Assembly (NCBI GenBank): GCA_902792895.1 | Contig: CADBBK010000023.1 | Span: 1 to 63,684 of the forward strand | Direction of reading: 5' to 3' | Source: an uncultured Bacteroidales bacterium | GTDB taxonomy: Bacteria; Bacteroidota; Bacteroidia; Bacteroidales; Muribaculaceae | Length of the DNA: 63,684 nt | Shown: in pieces, positions 25,768 through 34,593 of the stretch | Position numbering within the stretch: position 1 is the first letter of the stretch | Layout: each line of letters opens with the position of its first letter | Position numbers and translations under genes: made by a program | The notes under the pieces: model-generated | Databases searched by the model: none | Told to the model about the DNA's origin: nothing | What the model saw: the letters and a program-made list of their open reading frames with translations, nothing else

Positions 25768-26865
25768 ATGATGAAACGTGTAGCATTGACGATGCTGGTG
25801 CTGGCGGTGGCATTGCCCTCGCTGGCGCAGTCATGGCTGGGTGGAGACATCTCGATGATGACGTCCAATGCCCGCCAGGGTGTGATTTACAAGGACTCGT
25901 GTGGTGTGACCGTGGACCCTTATGACTTGTTCAAGCAGCAAGGGTGGAACATGATGCGTGTGCGCCTGTTTGTGGACCCGAAGAATGCGCCGGGTCAGCA
26001 TCATGACGAGGGCGTGTGCCAGGATTTGGACTATGTGGTTGACCTGTGCAAGACGATTAAGGCCCGCGGATTTGAGGTTATGCTTGATTTCCACTACAGC
26101 GATACTTGGGCCGATCCCGCCAAGCAGTTCACCCCCAAGCGATGGGAAGGGCTCTCCGGAAAGGCTTTGGCCGACAGTATTTACCGCTACACCCGCTACT
26201 GCCTGCTGACTCTGAAGGCCGCTGGCGTGGAGCCTAAGACCATTCAGGTGGGTAACGAGATTACCTTCGGCATGGACTGGCCTGTGGGACGCGTTGACCC
26301 GATGAGTGCCGAGAATTGGGACGTGTTCACCAGCCTGCTCAAGGCGGGCTGCAAGGCTTGCCGTGAGGTGTGCCCCACGGCGGGCATCATTATCCACACC
26401 GAGAAGGCCGGCCAATGGGAGATGACACGCAACTACTACGACCGCTTGGCAGCTGCTGGGCTGGACTATGACATCATCGGCCTGAGTTACTATCCCATGT
26501 GGCATGGCACGATACCCAACCTGGGCGCTACACTCAATGCGCTGGCCGAACGCTTTCCCGGTAAGCCCGTCATGATTGTCGAGGCTGCCTATTATTATCT
26601 GCACGACGGCGTGAACCGTGGCGAGGAGGATTTTTCCCAATGTCTGCCAGGCACTATCGAGGGCCAGCGTGAATTCACTGCCCAGTTGGTACAGGAACTC
26701 AACCGTCACGACAACGTGACTGGCCTGTTCTGGTGGTACCCCGAGGAAAACCGCTACGGCACCCGATTTGAGCACAGCGCCTGGGGACTGAACCGGGGCC
26801 TGTTTAACAGTGCCAATGGTCAGGCCTTGCCCGCCCTCTACGAGATGAGCCGCTTCAAGCGTTAG
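25768..26865 (+). CDS. GH53 endo-beta-1,4-galactanase
   Basis: GH53 enzymes cut beta-1,4-galactan in pectic arabinogalactan I side chains. From the MMKR start the product has 365 residues with a signal peptide (about 1-20, ending LAQS), so it is exported. The likely acid/base is Glu164 in VGNE and the nucleophile Glu272 in IVEAAYY; the RLFVDP and LDFHYSDTWADP motifs also match. An in-frame ATG at 25717 lies before a GGGACAG/CTGTCCC hairpin (25726-25750) and would spoil the signal peptide, so I do not use it. Confidence 0.93.
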   Translation: MMKRVALTMLVLAVALPSLAQSWLGGDISMMTSNARQGVIYKDSCGVTVDPYDLFKQQGWNMMRVRLFVDPKNAPGQHHDEGVCQDLDYVVDLCKTIKARGFEVMLDFHYSDTWADPAKQFTPKRWEGLSGKALADSIYRYTRYCLLTLKAAGVEPKTIQVGNEITFGMDWPVGRVDPMSAENWDVFTSLLKAGCKACREVCPTAGIIIHTEKAGQWEMTRNYYDRLAAAGLDYDIIGLSYYPMWHGTIPNLGATLNALAERFPGKPVMIVEAAYYYLHDGVNRGEEDFSQCLPGTIEGQREFTAQLVQELNRHDNVTGLFWWYPEENRYGTRFEHSAWGLNRGLFNSANGQALPALYEMSRFKR

Positions 26866-26896
26866 CCATCAACCTTCGCTTTAAATCTTCATACTG

Positions 26897-27823
26897 ATGA
26901 AAAAGAACAAATCCATAGGCATCCTGTGTGCAATTCTGTCGGCTGTGTGCTATGGCACGAACCCTTTCGGCGCATTGCCCCTTTATGAAGAAGGGGTGAA
27001 CACGGCGACGGTGCTGGCCCATCGCTTTGGCTTGGCAGTGATCATGCTGGCCATTGTGATGCTGGCCAAGCGCGAATCGTTCAAGGTGACGCGCCACGAG
27101 TTCAAGGTGCTGTTCTCGCTGGGCATCCTGTTTGCCGCCTCCAGCATTACCTATTACCAGAGTTTCCACTTCATGGATGCCGGTATCGCCTCGACCATCT
27201 TGTTTGTCTATCCCGTGATGGTCGCCGTGATTATGGCAGCGTTTTTCAAGGAACGTGTGACGGCAATGACCATTATTGCCATCTTGATGTCGCTCGTGGG
27301 CATCGGCTTGCTGTACAAGGGCGAGACGGGCGCCTCGCTGAGTGCTGTGGGCATCATCCTGTGCGTGCTCTCGTCGCTGGCCTATGCCGTCTATATCGTT
27401 GTGGTCAATCAGTCGAGCATCAAGATGTCGTCGTTCAAGGTCACGTTCTATGCTATGCTGGTGTGCGAAATCACATTAATACTATACTCCTTCACTTCGC
27501 CGGAATTGTATCTGCACGTGTTGCCTTCGCCGCGGGCATGGTCGTTTGCCGTTTGGCTGAGCATTGTGCCCACCATCCTGTCGCTCGTGTTCATGACTGT
27601 TGCCGTGCATCATGTGGGTGCCACGCCCACAGCGATTTTGGGTGCCCTGGAACCCCTCACTGCGGTGGCTATTGGCGTGTTGGTCTTCGGGGAGATGTTG
27701 ACGACGCGCCTTGTCATCGGCATCGTGTTCATCCTTGCTGCCGTGATGCTGGTTGTGCTGGGCAAGGACCTGCACCTGCGCACCATCACCCATGCCGTCT
27801 CCCGCCTCTGGCACTGGCGGTAA
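26897..27823 (+). CDS. EamA/DMT family transporter
   Basis: A 308-residue inner-membrane protein with about ten hydrophobic segments arranged as two EamA repeats (about 8-140 and 152-290). Members export metabolites such as amino acids; the substrate cannot be told here. It lies 31 bases after the galactanase gene, probably on the same transcript, though no functional link is obvious. Confidence 0.88.
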   Translation: MKKNKSIGILCAILSAVCYGTNPFGALPLYEEGVNTATVLAHRFGLAVIMLAIVMLAKRESFKVTRHEFKVLFSLGILFAASSITYYQSFHFMDAGIASTILFVYPVMVAVIMAAFFKERVTAMTIIAILMSLVGIGLLYKGETGASLSAVGIILCVLSSLAYAVYIVVVNQSSIKMSSFKVTFYAMLVCEITLILYSFTSPELYLHVLPSPRAWSFAVWLSIVPTILSLVFMTVAVHHVGATPTAILGALEPLTAVAIGVLVFGEMLTTRLVIGIVFILAAVMLVVLGKDLHLRTITHAVSRLWHWR

Positions 27824-27832
27824 CCTGATAAT

Positions 27833-27864
27833 CAGGGACACAGGGATTGTCCCCGTGTCCCCTG
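27833..27864. terminator. hairpin between convergent genes
   Basis: A GGGACAC/GTGTCCC stem, extended by a GGG/CCC pair after one mismatch, lies between the convergent EamA and XRE genes and may serve both strands. There is no strong T tract. Confidence 0.5.
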
Positions 27865-27871
27865 CTGTCGA

Positions 27872-28072
27872 TTAATCGTTCTCCTCAAGGAGGAAGATTT
27901 CGTTGACGGGCTTGTTGAAGACGGCTGACATTTTTAAGGCTAATACCGTCGATGGGACATATTTGCCGCTCTCGATGGCATTGATGGTCTGGCGGCTCAC
28001 TCCGATGCGCTCGGCCAGTTGAGCCTGGGTCATGTGATGTATGGCGCGTTCCACTCTCACATTATTCTTCAT
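27872..28072 (-). CDS. XRE family HTH transcriptional regulator
   Basis: A 66-residue single-domain Cro/C1-type DNA-binding protein. The helix-turn-helix spans about residues 15-40 (TQAQLAERIGVSRQTINAIESGKY), followed by the stretch VNEIFLLEE typical of the short YgzD-like group. Its start overlaps the end of the preceding membrane-protein gene. It probably represses this operon through the GTAATCGATTAC palindrome at 28540-28551. Confidence 0.92.
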   Translation of the reverse strand: MKNNVRVERAIHHMTQAQLAERIGVSRQTINAIESGKYVPSTVLALKMSAVFNKPVNEIFLLEEND

Positions 28073-28500
28073 GAGGGGCCTCCTTTCTGAACTTTTCTAG
28101 TTCATAATAGAATTTGATAATAAACAGGAAGAATACCAGATAGATCGATAGCAGCATGATATACAGCCAGTTGGTGCCGTAGACAAATAGCGTTGCTATC
28201 ATGATGATTAGGCCGTAACCCTTGACAGCCCAGGCCATTGATTTCATCCTTAGGTTGATAGTAAACTCGTCTTCCTGCTTGAGACGCGCAAATGTGATTA
28301 AAAGCAGCGATACTATCATGCCAACGATGCATATCTCATCGGTCCAGTCGTCATTAGTCATGATGAATTTGCCCTCGTCTGGCCAGTAGTATCCCTTCGA
28401 TATCACCTGTCATCCACAATACATTCAGCACTGCGAAGATCACAAACAAAATCCAACCAATCTTCTTGAACACAGGTGGGAATAAATAACTGTAATTCAT
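28062..28500 (-). pseudogene. frameshifted multi-pass membrane protein paired with the XRE regulator
   Basis: Translation from the ATG at 28500 gives MNYSYLFPPVFKKIGWILF followed by a membrane segment and GDIEG, then hits a stop in that frame near 28360. The rest of the protein (WPDEGKFIMTNDDWTDEI, then three hydrophobic segments to KEAPHEE) continues in another frame to 28062. Together they match a known Bacteroidota membrane family usually encoded beside XRE regulators. Removing one A after the GDIEG codons would restore the frame. This may be a real inactivation or a sequencing error. The frame with only the C-terminal part (28062-28406, GTG start) is unlikely to be the native product. Confidence 0.8.
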
Positions 28501-28539
28501 AATTGAAACCTCTTTAAATTGTTGAACATAGTTGTCTTT

Positions 28540-28551
28540 GTAATCGATTAC
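28540..28551. promoter_or_regulatory. candidate operator GTAATCGATTAC
   Basis: A perfect 12-base palindrome lies just downstream of the minus-strand TACCTTTG box (28557-28564), where a bound repressor would block transcription. The XRE regulator of the same operon is the natural candidate to bind it; this is inference. Confidence 0.5.
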
Positions 28552-28556
28552 GGCGA

Positions 28557-28564
28557 CAAAGGTA
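28557..28564 (-). promoter_or_regulatory. -7 box TACCTTTG of the membrane-protein/XRE operon
   Basis: The minus strand reads TACCTTTG, giving a leader of about 50 bases to the ATG at 28500. Confidence 0.6.
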
Positions 28565-28652
28565 AAGTAAACTTTTCAAAATGACAAGCAAACTTGACAA
28601 AAAGTTATGAAAAATTTACAAAATGGAGATATTCAGGTGTTTTGGGGATTGG

Positions 28653-29687
28653 CTACAGGCCGAGGTGGTCGCGCAGGATGTCGAGGGCGGTGGTGACTTC
28701 ATCGGTGGTGACGGTCTGGTCAATGCGGTAGTCGCCGATGGTGGCCAGGAGCGTGCAGGTGATCTCTCCGTCGCGGCTTTTCTTGTCGTGGCTCATCAGG
28801 TCCAGCAATTCGTCGTAGTCGCCGCAGTCGAAGGGGAAACCGCGGTAATTGTCCCGCACGAAGTGGCCCAACCGGTGAACGTCCTCGCTGGGGAAACCCA
28901 ACTTAATGTGCGAGAGGATGGCCTCGGTGACCAGTCCCCATGCCACGGCATAGCCGTGTGGCACAGCCTCATAACCGCTCATCGCTAGGCTCTCAAAGGC
29001 ATGACCGATGGTATGCCCCAGGTTGAGGGCTTTGCGCTCTCCTTGTTCGTTGGGGTCGCGGTCAACGATGTCCGCTTTGACCTGTACCGAGCGGCGCAGC
29101 CGCTCCAAGAGGTCGTCATGGTCGATGGGCGCGGCAAAATCGTGGTCCAGCAGTCGCAGGAACTCGCCACGGTCGCTGAGCATCGCATGCTTGATGACCT
29201 CGGCAAAGCCCGACTTCATCTCCTCGGGCGGTAGCGTATCGAAAAAGCGTGTCGAGATGATGACATCGCTGGCTGGGGCAAAGGTGCCGATCTCGTTTTT
29301 CAGGCCACAGAAGTTGAAGCCAGTCTTGCCTCCCACAGCAGCATCGACCGCGCCGAGCAAGGTCGTGGGCACATTAATGAATCTTACGCCGCGCTTAAAC
29401 GTCGCTGCGGCAAAACCTCCCAGGTCGGTCACCATGCCGCCACCCAGGTTAAAGACCAACGAATGGCGCGTGACGCCCGCGTGTTCCATCTCTAACCACA
29501 CGTTTCTGACGGTTTCCCATGACTTGGCTCTCTCGCCGTCGTTGATGGTGATGAGGTTGGGCAGGGCAAATAAGAGGCGCTCGGTGTTCACGTCGGCTAT
29601 CCACACAGCCAGGTTATGGTCGATGCGGGCCTTTAGTTGTTCAACTGCGGCCTCGACGTCATTGGTGAAAATGAGGTTCTGTTTCAT
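28653..29687 (-). CDS. aroB: 3-dehydroquinate synthase
   Basis: AroB makes 3-dehydroquinate from DAHP in the shikimate pathway. I start at MKQNLIF (29687, 344 residues), because the upstream in-frame ATG lies in the loop of a 15-bp hairpin. The NAD-binding motif GGGMVTDLGGF, the motif VPTTLLGAVDAAVGGKTG with its active-site lysine, and the zinc-binding region GHTIGHAFE are all present. Confidence 0.95.
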   Translation of the reverse strand: MKQNLIFTNDVEAAVEQLKARIDHNLAVWIADVNTERLLFALPNLITINDGERAKSWETVRNVWLEMEHAGVTRHSLVFNLGGGMVTDLGGFAAATFKRGVRFINVPTTLLGAVDAAVGGKTGFNFCGLKNEIGTFAPASDVIISTRFFDTLPPEEMKSGFAEVIKHAMLSDRGEFLRLLDHDFAAPIDHDDLLERLRRSVQVKADIVDRDPNEQGERKALNLGHTIGHAFESLAMSGYEAVPHGYAVAWGLVTEAILSHIKLGFPSEDVHRLGHFVRDNYRGFPFDCGDYDELLDLMSHDKKSRDGEITCTLLATIGDYRIDQTVTTDEVTTALDILRDHLGL

Positions 29688-29697
29688 GGAGTAAAAT

Positions 29698-29735
29698 CTC
29701 TCGGAGCACTCTGAGTTCATAGAGTGCTCCGAGAG
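29698..29735 (-). terminator. 15-bp perfect hairpin between HAD and aroB genes
   Basis: CTCTCGGAGCACTCT pairs fully with AGAGTGCTCCGAGAG around an 8-base loop. On the minus strand it is followed by ATTTTA; on the plus strand by GATTCTTTTTT. It may reduce read-through from the HAD gene into aroB. Confidence 0.65.
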
Positions 29736-29744
29736 GATTCTTTT

Positions 29745-30485
29745 TTAGGCTTTGACGATGGTCAGCGCCACGAGCAACGAGGGCAGTGCGGCGGCCAGTT
29801 CGTCCATGTTCTTGTAGACGAGGTCGGCACCGGCCTTGTACAGGTCCTTCTCGGGAATCGGGCCTGTGGTCACGCCGATGGTGAAGCATCCGGCGGCATG
29901 GGCAGCTTGAACGCCCAGGGGTGCATTCTCGATGACGAGGCACTGGTTGGATTTCTTCTCGGCCTTGGCCATGCCTTTCAAGAAGGGCTCGGGATTGGGT
30001 TTGCCCTTGCGCACGTCATGCCCCGTGACCTTAACTTCGCCAAAGAGTCCGGGGAAGTCTTTCTCGATGCGCTCCAGCAGGGTGTCCTGCTGCGAACCGG
30101 TCACCAGCACGCGGTCCACGTCGGCTTCCTTCAGGGCTTCGAGCACGCGCACTGCACCGGGCATAACGGGTGCTTCGCCCAGTTCGCGGAAGTAGCGCGT
30201 CTTGACGCCATAGAGAGCCTTGGCTTCGTCGTCGGTGATGTTTTTACCGGCGCCCTGTTTGAACTTCATCTTGATGATTTCGCTGCCGGTCATTCCTTCC
30301 AGTTCATAGAACTCATCGCGTGTACACTTGATGCCGTTCTTCTTCATGAGTTTTACCCATGCTTGGGTGTGATACTTCATCGAGTCATAGAGGATGCCGT
30401 CACAGTCGATGAGTGCGGCACTGATGTCTAAGCCTTTGTGTCCTGTATATTTCAGGTACTCGGCTATCGTCTGTTGTAAGGTCAT
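29745..30485 (-). CDS. HAD-IA hydrolase, beta-phosphoglucomutase-like
   Basis: A 246-residue HAD phosphatase or phosphomutase. The nucleophile motif is DCDGILYDS (about residues 27-35), motif II is VTGS, the motif III lysine is in GKPNPEPF, and motif IV is VIENAPLG. The helical cap insert (about 45-105) indicates the PGMB-like subgroup. The substrate is not evident; sugar phosphates are usual. Confidence 0.88.
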   Translation of the reverse strand: MTLQQTIAEYLKYTGHKGLDISAALIDCDGILYDSMKYHTQAWVKLMKKNGIKCTRDEFYELEGMTGSEIIKMKFKQGAGKNITDDEAKALYGVKTRYFRELGEAPVMPGAVRVLEALKEADVDRVLVTGSQQDTLLERIEKDFPGLFGEVKVTGHDVRKGKPNPEPFLKGMAKAEKKSNQCLVIENAPLGVQAAHAAGCFTIGVTTGPIPEKDLYKAGADLVYKNMDELAAALPSLLVALTIVKA

Positions 30486-30523
30486 TGGATTTAATGATAT
30501 TTTAATTAAATGTACATTGTTTT

Positions 30524-31279
30524 TTATCTCACGGTGATGTGCAGGCAGCCCGACTTGCGTTCAAAGATGGCATAGCAGCGGTCCTGCCTCCTGAAGTCCA
30601 GCACAACCTCGGCAAGGATGTTTTTCAGGTCCTCGAGCGAAATCACCATGCTCGGGTCCATGCAGTCAAACTTCACCCAACTGATGTCGAAGGTGGTGCC
30701 GTAACGGTGGCAGGAGTTCTCGGTCGCGGCACGGTTGCGGCGTATGAGTTTGGACACGCTATAGACCGTGCGCGTGACGCTGGTGACCTTGATGCGGTAG
30801 GCCTTGCCGCCGCGCTTCTTGATGCTGTCCTGGAAAGCATAGCCGATTTCCTTAAGCAGTTGGGCGGCTTTGGGAACGAGGTAAGGCACTGATGCGCTCA
30901 GGTCGTCGAGCATGTAGGCATCGCAGGAAAAAATCCTGATCAATGGCTTGTTGATGTGGTAGGCATCGCGCAGGCTCGTCACGGGTTGGAAGCCGTTTTT
31001 CTCGGCGGCCTCTAGCTGTAACGCGTTACTGTCGTTGAAGATTTCCTTGAGCGGACGTTGTTCGATGTAGGTGGGCAGGCGGTGAATATCGGCCTCGGCG
31101 ATGAGGCCCATGCTGTCGCCTAAAAGAGCGCGGTTTACTGGCATTGCCGGGGGCGCCTTGTAGTCCCATGCGGTGGTATCTTGTTGCTGCTTGCTGCCGT
31201 GACCACACGAGGTGGCGCTTGCCAGGGCAAGTCCCATCAGCAACAGCAGCGGCAGCAGGCGCAAGATCTTCAGGTTCAT
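30524..31279 (-). CDS. DUF5715 family lipoprotein (M15 peptidase-like)
   Basis: From the ATG at 31279 the product has 251 residues and a lipoprotein signal ending at Cys25 (ATSC). The C-terminal part has HRYGTTFDISW, which resembles the His/Asp zinc-ligand arrangement of M15 D,D-carboxypeptidases and characterises DUF5715. A cell-wall peptidase role is therefore possible. The promoter box TATCTTTG (31314-31321, minus strand) supports this start over the longer frame to 31354. Confidence 0.82.
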   Translation of the reverse strand: MNLKILRLLPLLLLMGLALASATSCGHGSKQQQDTTAWDYKAPPAMPVNRALLGDSMGLIAEADIHRLPTYIEQRPLKEIFNDSNALQLEAAEKNGFQPVTSLRDAYHINKPLIRIFSCDAYMLDDLSASVPYLVPKAAQLLKEIGYAFQDSIKKRGGKAYRIKVTSVTRTVYSVSKLIRRNRAATENSCHRYGTTFDISWVKFDCMDPSMVISLEDLKNILAEVVLDFRRQDRCYAIFERKSGCLHITVR

Positions 31280-31313
31280 CTCAGTTATACTGGTAGTTTC
31301 TTGTTTGAGCAAG

Positions 31314-31321
31314 CAAAGATA
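31314..31321 (-). promoter_or_regulatory. -7 box TATCTTTG (minus strand) for the DUF5715 gene
   Basis: The minus strand reads TATCTTTG about 35 bases upstream of the chosen start. Confidence 0.5.
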
Positions 31322-31514
31322 GTGCATGTCGCTCAAAATGCCAAATAAAAACACGCTTTTTCATGTCATGGGATGTGTTCTTAAGGGCCGATTCGTCACA
31401 TTCACGATGAGGCGCAACCTGTCTTCCCCGCAACCAAAGATAGCCTCTTCAACAAAAAAACTGCTCTCACCCGCATCAGATGTGCCCGTTTTTTTGTAAT
31501 ATTGCACCTTCAAA

Positions 31515-32015
31515 ATGACAGAATCAGGGAAATACAGCGTGCTCTTCGTCTGTCTGGGCAATATCTGCCGCTCGCCGGCGGCCCAGGCTGTGTTGCAGCG
31601 CATGGTGGACGAGCGGGGCTTGAGTGACCGCTTCTATATTGACTCGGCAGGCACGGGTGGTTGGCACATTGGCGCCCTGCCCGATAAGCGTATGCGGGTG
31701 CATGCCCGCCCTCGCGGCTATGAACTGACTCACCATGCTCGCAAGGTGCAGGCGTCTGATTTTGAGGACTTTGGCATGATTGTCGGCATGGATGCCGCCA
31801 ATGTTGATGACCTGCGTCACCTTGCAGCGACCATCGAGCAGCAGGACAAGGTGGTGATGATGGGCGATTACATTCGTCAGTTCCCCCACTATGACCATGT
31901 GCCCGACCCCTATTACGAGGGCAGTGAGGGCTTTGAACTCGTGTTGGACCTGCTGGAGGACGCCTGTGACAACCTGTTGAACCGAATTATCGAACAAAAC
32001 AATATACAGCAATGA
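31515..32015 (+). CDS. low-molecular-weight protein tyrosine phosphatase
   Basis: A 166-residue enzyme with the signature VCLGNICRS (Cys13, five residues, Arg19) at the N-terminus and the general-acid motif DPYYEG near residue 133. It is cytoplasmic and dephosphorylates tyrosine residues. Its stop overlaps the ATG of the GH20 gene by four bases (ATGA), so the two are translationally coupled. A near-consensus TAATATTG box lies at 31497-31504. Confidence 0.93.
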   Translation: MTESGKYSVLFVCLGNICRSPAAQAVLQRMVDERGLSDRFYIDSAGTGGWHIGALPDKRMRVHARPRGYELTHHARKVQASDFEDFGMIVGMDAANVDDLRHLAATIEQQDKVVMMGDYIRQFPHYDHVPDPYYEGSEGFELVLDLLEDACDNLLNRIIEQNNIQQ

Positions 32016-34489
32016 AGACAACCAAGTTATTGACAACTCTCGCCTGCCTGCTGGCTACCTTGACGTTGAGCGCTCAGTCGCCCATCGCCGTGGAGTGGCA
32101 GATGGGGCAGAACAACACAGCGGCTAACAACTATAGTTCGCGTTTCGTCATCAAGAACGTGTCCCATCAGCCCCTGTCGGCCGACTGGCAGTTCTTTTTC
32201 AACCAGTTCTCCCGCTCGGTGAAGCTCCCGGCAGGTTGCCCGGTGGATATCGATGAAGTGTCGACGACCTACTACCGTGTCAAGCCCAATGCCAACTATA
32301 AGACATTGGCTGCTGGCGACTCGCTCGTGATCGACATGGTGATGGGCGGCAGCCTCGTTAACAAGTGCTACAGGCCCGCTGGTGGCCATGTGGTGCTTGG
32401 TGGCGACATGGCTCATCCCATTGCCGTGGACGTCAAGCGCTCACCGCTTGACCAACCCGGCCAGTGGCGCGACCATAAGGCTTACCCCGACGGCAACTAC
32501 ATGTACAGCTTCAACGAGGCCATCAACGGCTTCAGCGACGGATACACGGGCAATGACTACGACATTTTCCCCTCCCCCAAGCAGGTGGACATCGAGGACG
32601 GTTTCACCCAGGTGGGTAGCCTGGTGTCCATCAAGACGGGCAAGTGGTTCCAGTGGGGTGGCTACCGCCGTGCCAAGAATCTGCTCACTACCGAGTTGGA
32701 GCGGCGAGGCATCTACGTTTCCAGTGGCCAGAAGACTGTTATCAAGCTCTTGCTGGACAAGAAGATGAGCGACAACCGCGAGTATTACTCCTTGCGCGTC
32801 CATGACGGCCAAATCACCATTCTGGGCCCCACTCAGGCCGCTCTGATCAATGGTGTGAAGACACTCATTGCTGCCCTGGACCACAGCAAGGGCCACCGCC
32901 TGCAGAACTGCTTTGTCATCGACTGGCCTGATTTTGGCTACCGTGGCATGATGCTCGATGTAGCCCGCAACTTTGTCATTAAGCCCAATGACTACAAGCG
33001 CGTCATCGACCTGCTGTCCTACTATAAATTCAATGCCATCCAGTTCCACTTCACCGATGACGAGGCCTGGCGCCTTGAAATCCCCGGCTTTCCCGAGCTG
33101 ACTCAGGTGGCTGCCCGCCGTGGCGCCACCCTCGACGAGAAAGGTTATTTGGCCCAGATATTTGACGGCAACGGCAATCCCGATGACTTGTCACAATGCG
33201 CCAATGGCTACTTTACCCGCGACGAGTTCATCGACATGCTGCGTTATGCATGGCAGCGCGGCATCCGCGTCATCCCCGAGATTGAGACTCCAGGTCATGC
33301 CCGTGCCGCTATCGTGGCGATGAAGAATCGCGCCATGAACAATCCCGCTGCCGAGCAGTTCCGCCTGTGGGACGACAAGAACGAGAGCGAGTACACGTCG
33401 GCCCAGAACTATCATGACAATGTACTCAACGTGGCCAGCGATGATGTATATCGCTTTATCGACCGCGTGGTGGCCGAGTTGCAGAAGATGTACAAGGAGG
33501 CCGGTCTCAAACTCGAAATCGTGCATCTGGGCGGTGACGAAGTGCCCAATAATGCTTGGTCAAAGAGTCCTGACGTGCAGGAACTCATGATGCGCCACAA
33601 CTTGAAGGACCAGCATGAGGTGAGCGAGTATTACATCAAGCGCATCAGTGCACTGTTGGCCCAGCGCAAGATCCGTATTGAGGGTTGGCAGGAAGTGGCG
33701 ATGAACCACAGCCCTGAATTTAACGCTGTTGTGGCTCCTCATGTGGCTGGCGTGAACGCCTGGAGCACCGTGGGCTCGCGTGCCAACGTGCCTTACCGCC
33801 TGGCTAACGAAGGCTATCCCGTCATCCTGTCCAATGTCACCAACTTCTATATGGATATGGCCTACAGTTGGCACCAGAACGAGCAGGGTTTGCACTGGGG
33901 CGGCAAGGTGGACGAGTTTGACTCATGGAGTGCTCTGCCCGCCAACATCTATGCCACCGCCCGCACCAACGTTGATGGCACCCCCATCAATATCACTACT
34001 GCCGGCGACGGCCAGATAAAGCTGGAGAAGCCCGAGAACATCATCGGCGTGCAGGCACAGCTGTGGGGCGAGACCTTACGCTCGTTTGACGAGGTGCAGT
34101 ACCTGCTGCTGCCCAAGATGATGGGTGTGAGCGAGCGTGCATGGACCGCCGTGCCCGATTGGAGCAAGGACCTGACCGACGTCAAGGCCTACAACGAGGC
34201 CCGTCACCAGTATAATCTCAAGATTGGTACCCGCGAACTGCCGTTGCTCAAGGGCATGGGCTATGACTTCCGCGTGGGACCTCCGGGCATCAAGGTCGTT
34301 GACGGCAAACTGCTGATTAACACCCAGTACCCCGATGAGTTGGTAACTTATACCCTCGATGGCAGCGAGCCCACCATCGACTCGCCTCGCTGGACGGCTC
34401 CCGTTCCCGTCAAGGTGCAGCCGCAGGTCATCAAGGCCAAGGCCTTCTACTTGGGCCGCGAGAGCGTTACCACCTACCTGTTCAAATAG
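32012..34489 (+). CDS. GH20 beta-N-acetylhexosaminidase
   Basis: An 825-residue exported enzyme (signal about 1-22) that removes terminal GlcNAc or GalNAc from glycans. It has an N-terminal CHB_HEX-like carbohydrate-binding domain (about 23-160), a GH20b domain (about 185-305), the catalytic barrel with the HLGGDE motif (Asp509/Glu510) and a C-terminal chitobiase/Ig-like domain containing TLDGSEPT. Coupling to a tyrosine phosphatase gene is unusual for a secreted hydrolase. Confidence 0.95.
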   Translation: MKTTKLLTTLACLLATLTLSAQSPIAVEWQMGQNNTAANNYSSRFVIKNVSHQPLSADWQFFFNQFSRSVKLPAGCPVDIDEVSTTYYRVKPNANYKTLAAGDSLVIDMVMGGSLVNKCYRPAGGHVVLGGDMAHPIAVDVKRSPLDQPGQWRDHKAYPDGNYMYSFNEAINGFSDGYTGNDYDIFPSPKQVDIEDGFTQVGSLVSIKTGKWFQWGGYRRAKNLLTTELERRGIYVSSGQKTVIKLLLDKKMSDNREYYSLRVHDGQITILGPTQAALINGVKTLIAALDHSKGHRLQNCFVIDWPDFGYRGMMLDVARNFVIKPNDYKRVIDLLSYYKFNAIQFHFTDDEAWRLEIPGFPELTQVAARRGATLDEKGYLAQIFDGNGNPDDLSQCANGYFTRDEFIDMLRYAWQRGIRVIPEIETPGHARAAIVAMKNRAMNNPAAEQFRLWDDKNESEYTSAQNYHDNVLNVASDDVYRFIDRVVAELQKMYKEAGLKLEIVHLGGDEVPNNAWSKSPDVQELMMRHNLKDQHEVSEYYIKRISALLAQRKIRIEGWQEVAMNHSPEFNAVVAPHVAGVNAWSTVGSRANVPYRLANEGYPVILSNVTNFYMDMAYSWHQNEQGLHWGGKVDEFDSWSALPANIYATARTNVDGTPINITTAGDGQIKLEKPENIIGVQAQLWGETLRSFDEVQYLLLPKMMGVSERAWTAVPDWSKDLTDVKAYNEARHQYNLKIGTRELPLLKGMGYDFRVGPPGIKVVDGKLLINTQYPDELVTYTLDGSEPTIDSPRWTAPVPVKVQPQVIKAKAFYLGRESVTTYLFK

Positions 34490-34514
34490 GTTTTGGCTTT
34501 AGGAAAAGAAAAAA

Positions 34515-34557
34515 AGACGGGATTCATTGCAACTTTTATGGCGGTGAGTCCCGTCTA
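34515..34557. terminator. hairpin after the GH20 gene
   Basis: GACGGGATTCA pairs with TGAGTCCCGTC (one G-T pair). The A-rich run precedes it on the plus strand, so the classic terminator form (stem then T run) reads on the minus strand. It may still stabilise the GH20 transcript end. Confidence 0.5.
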
Positions 34558-34593
34558 ACTCATAGAATGGTAACTGATAAAACAAAAAGAGAT

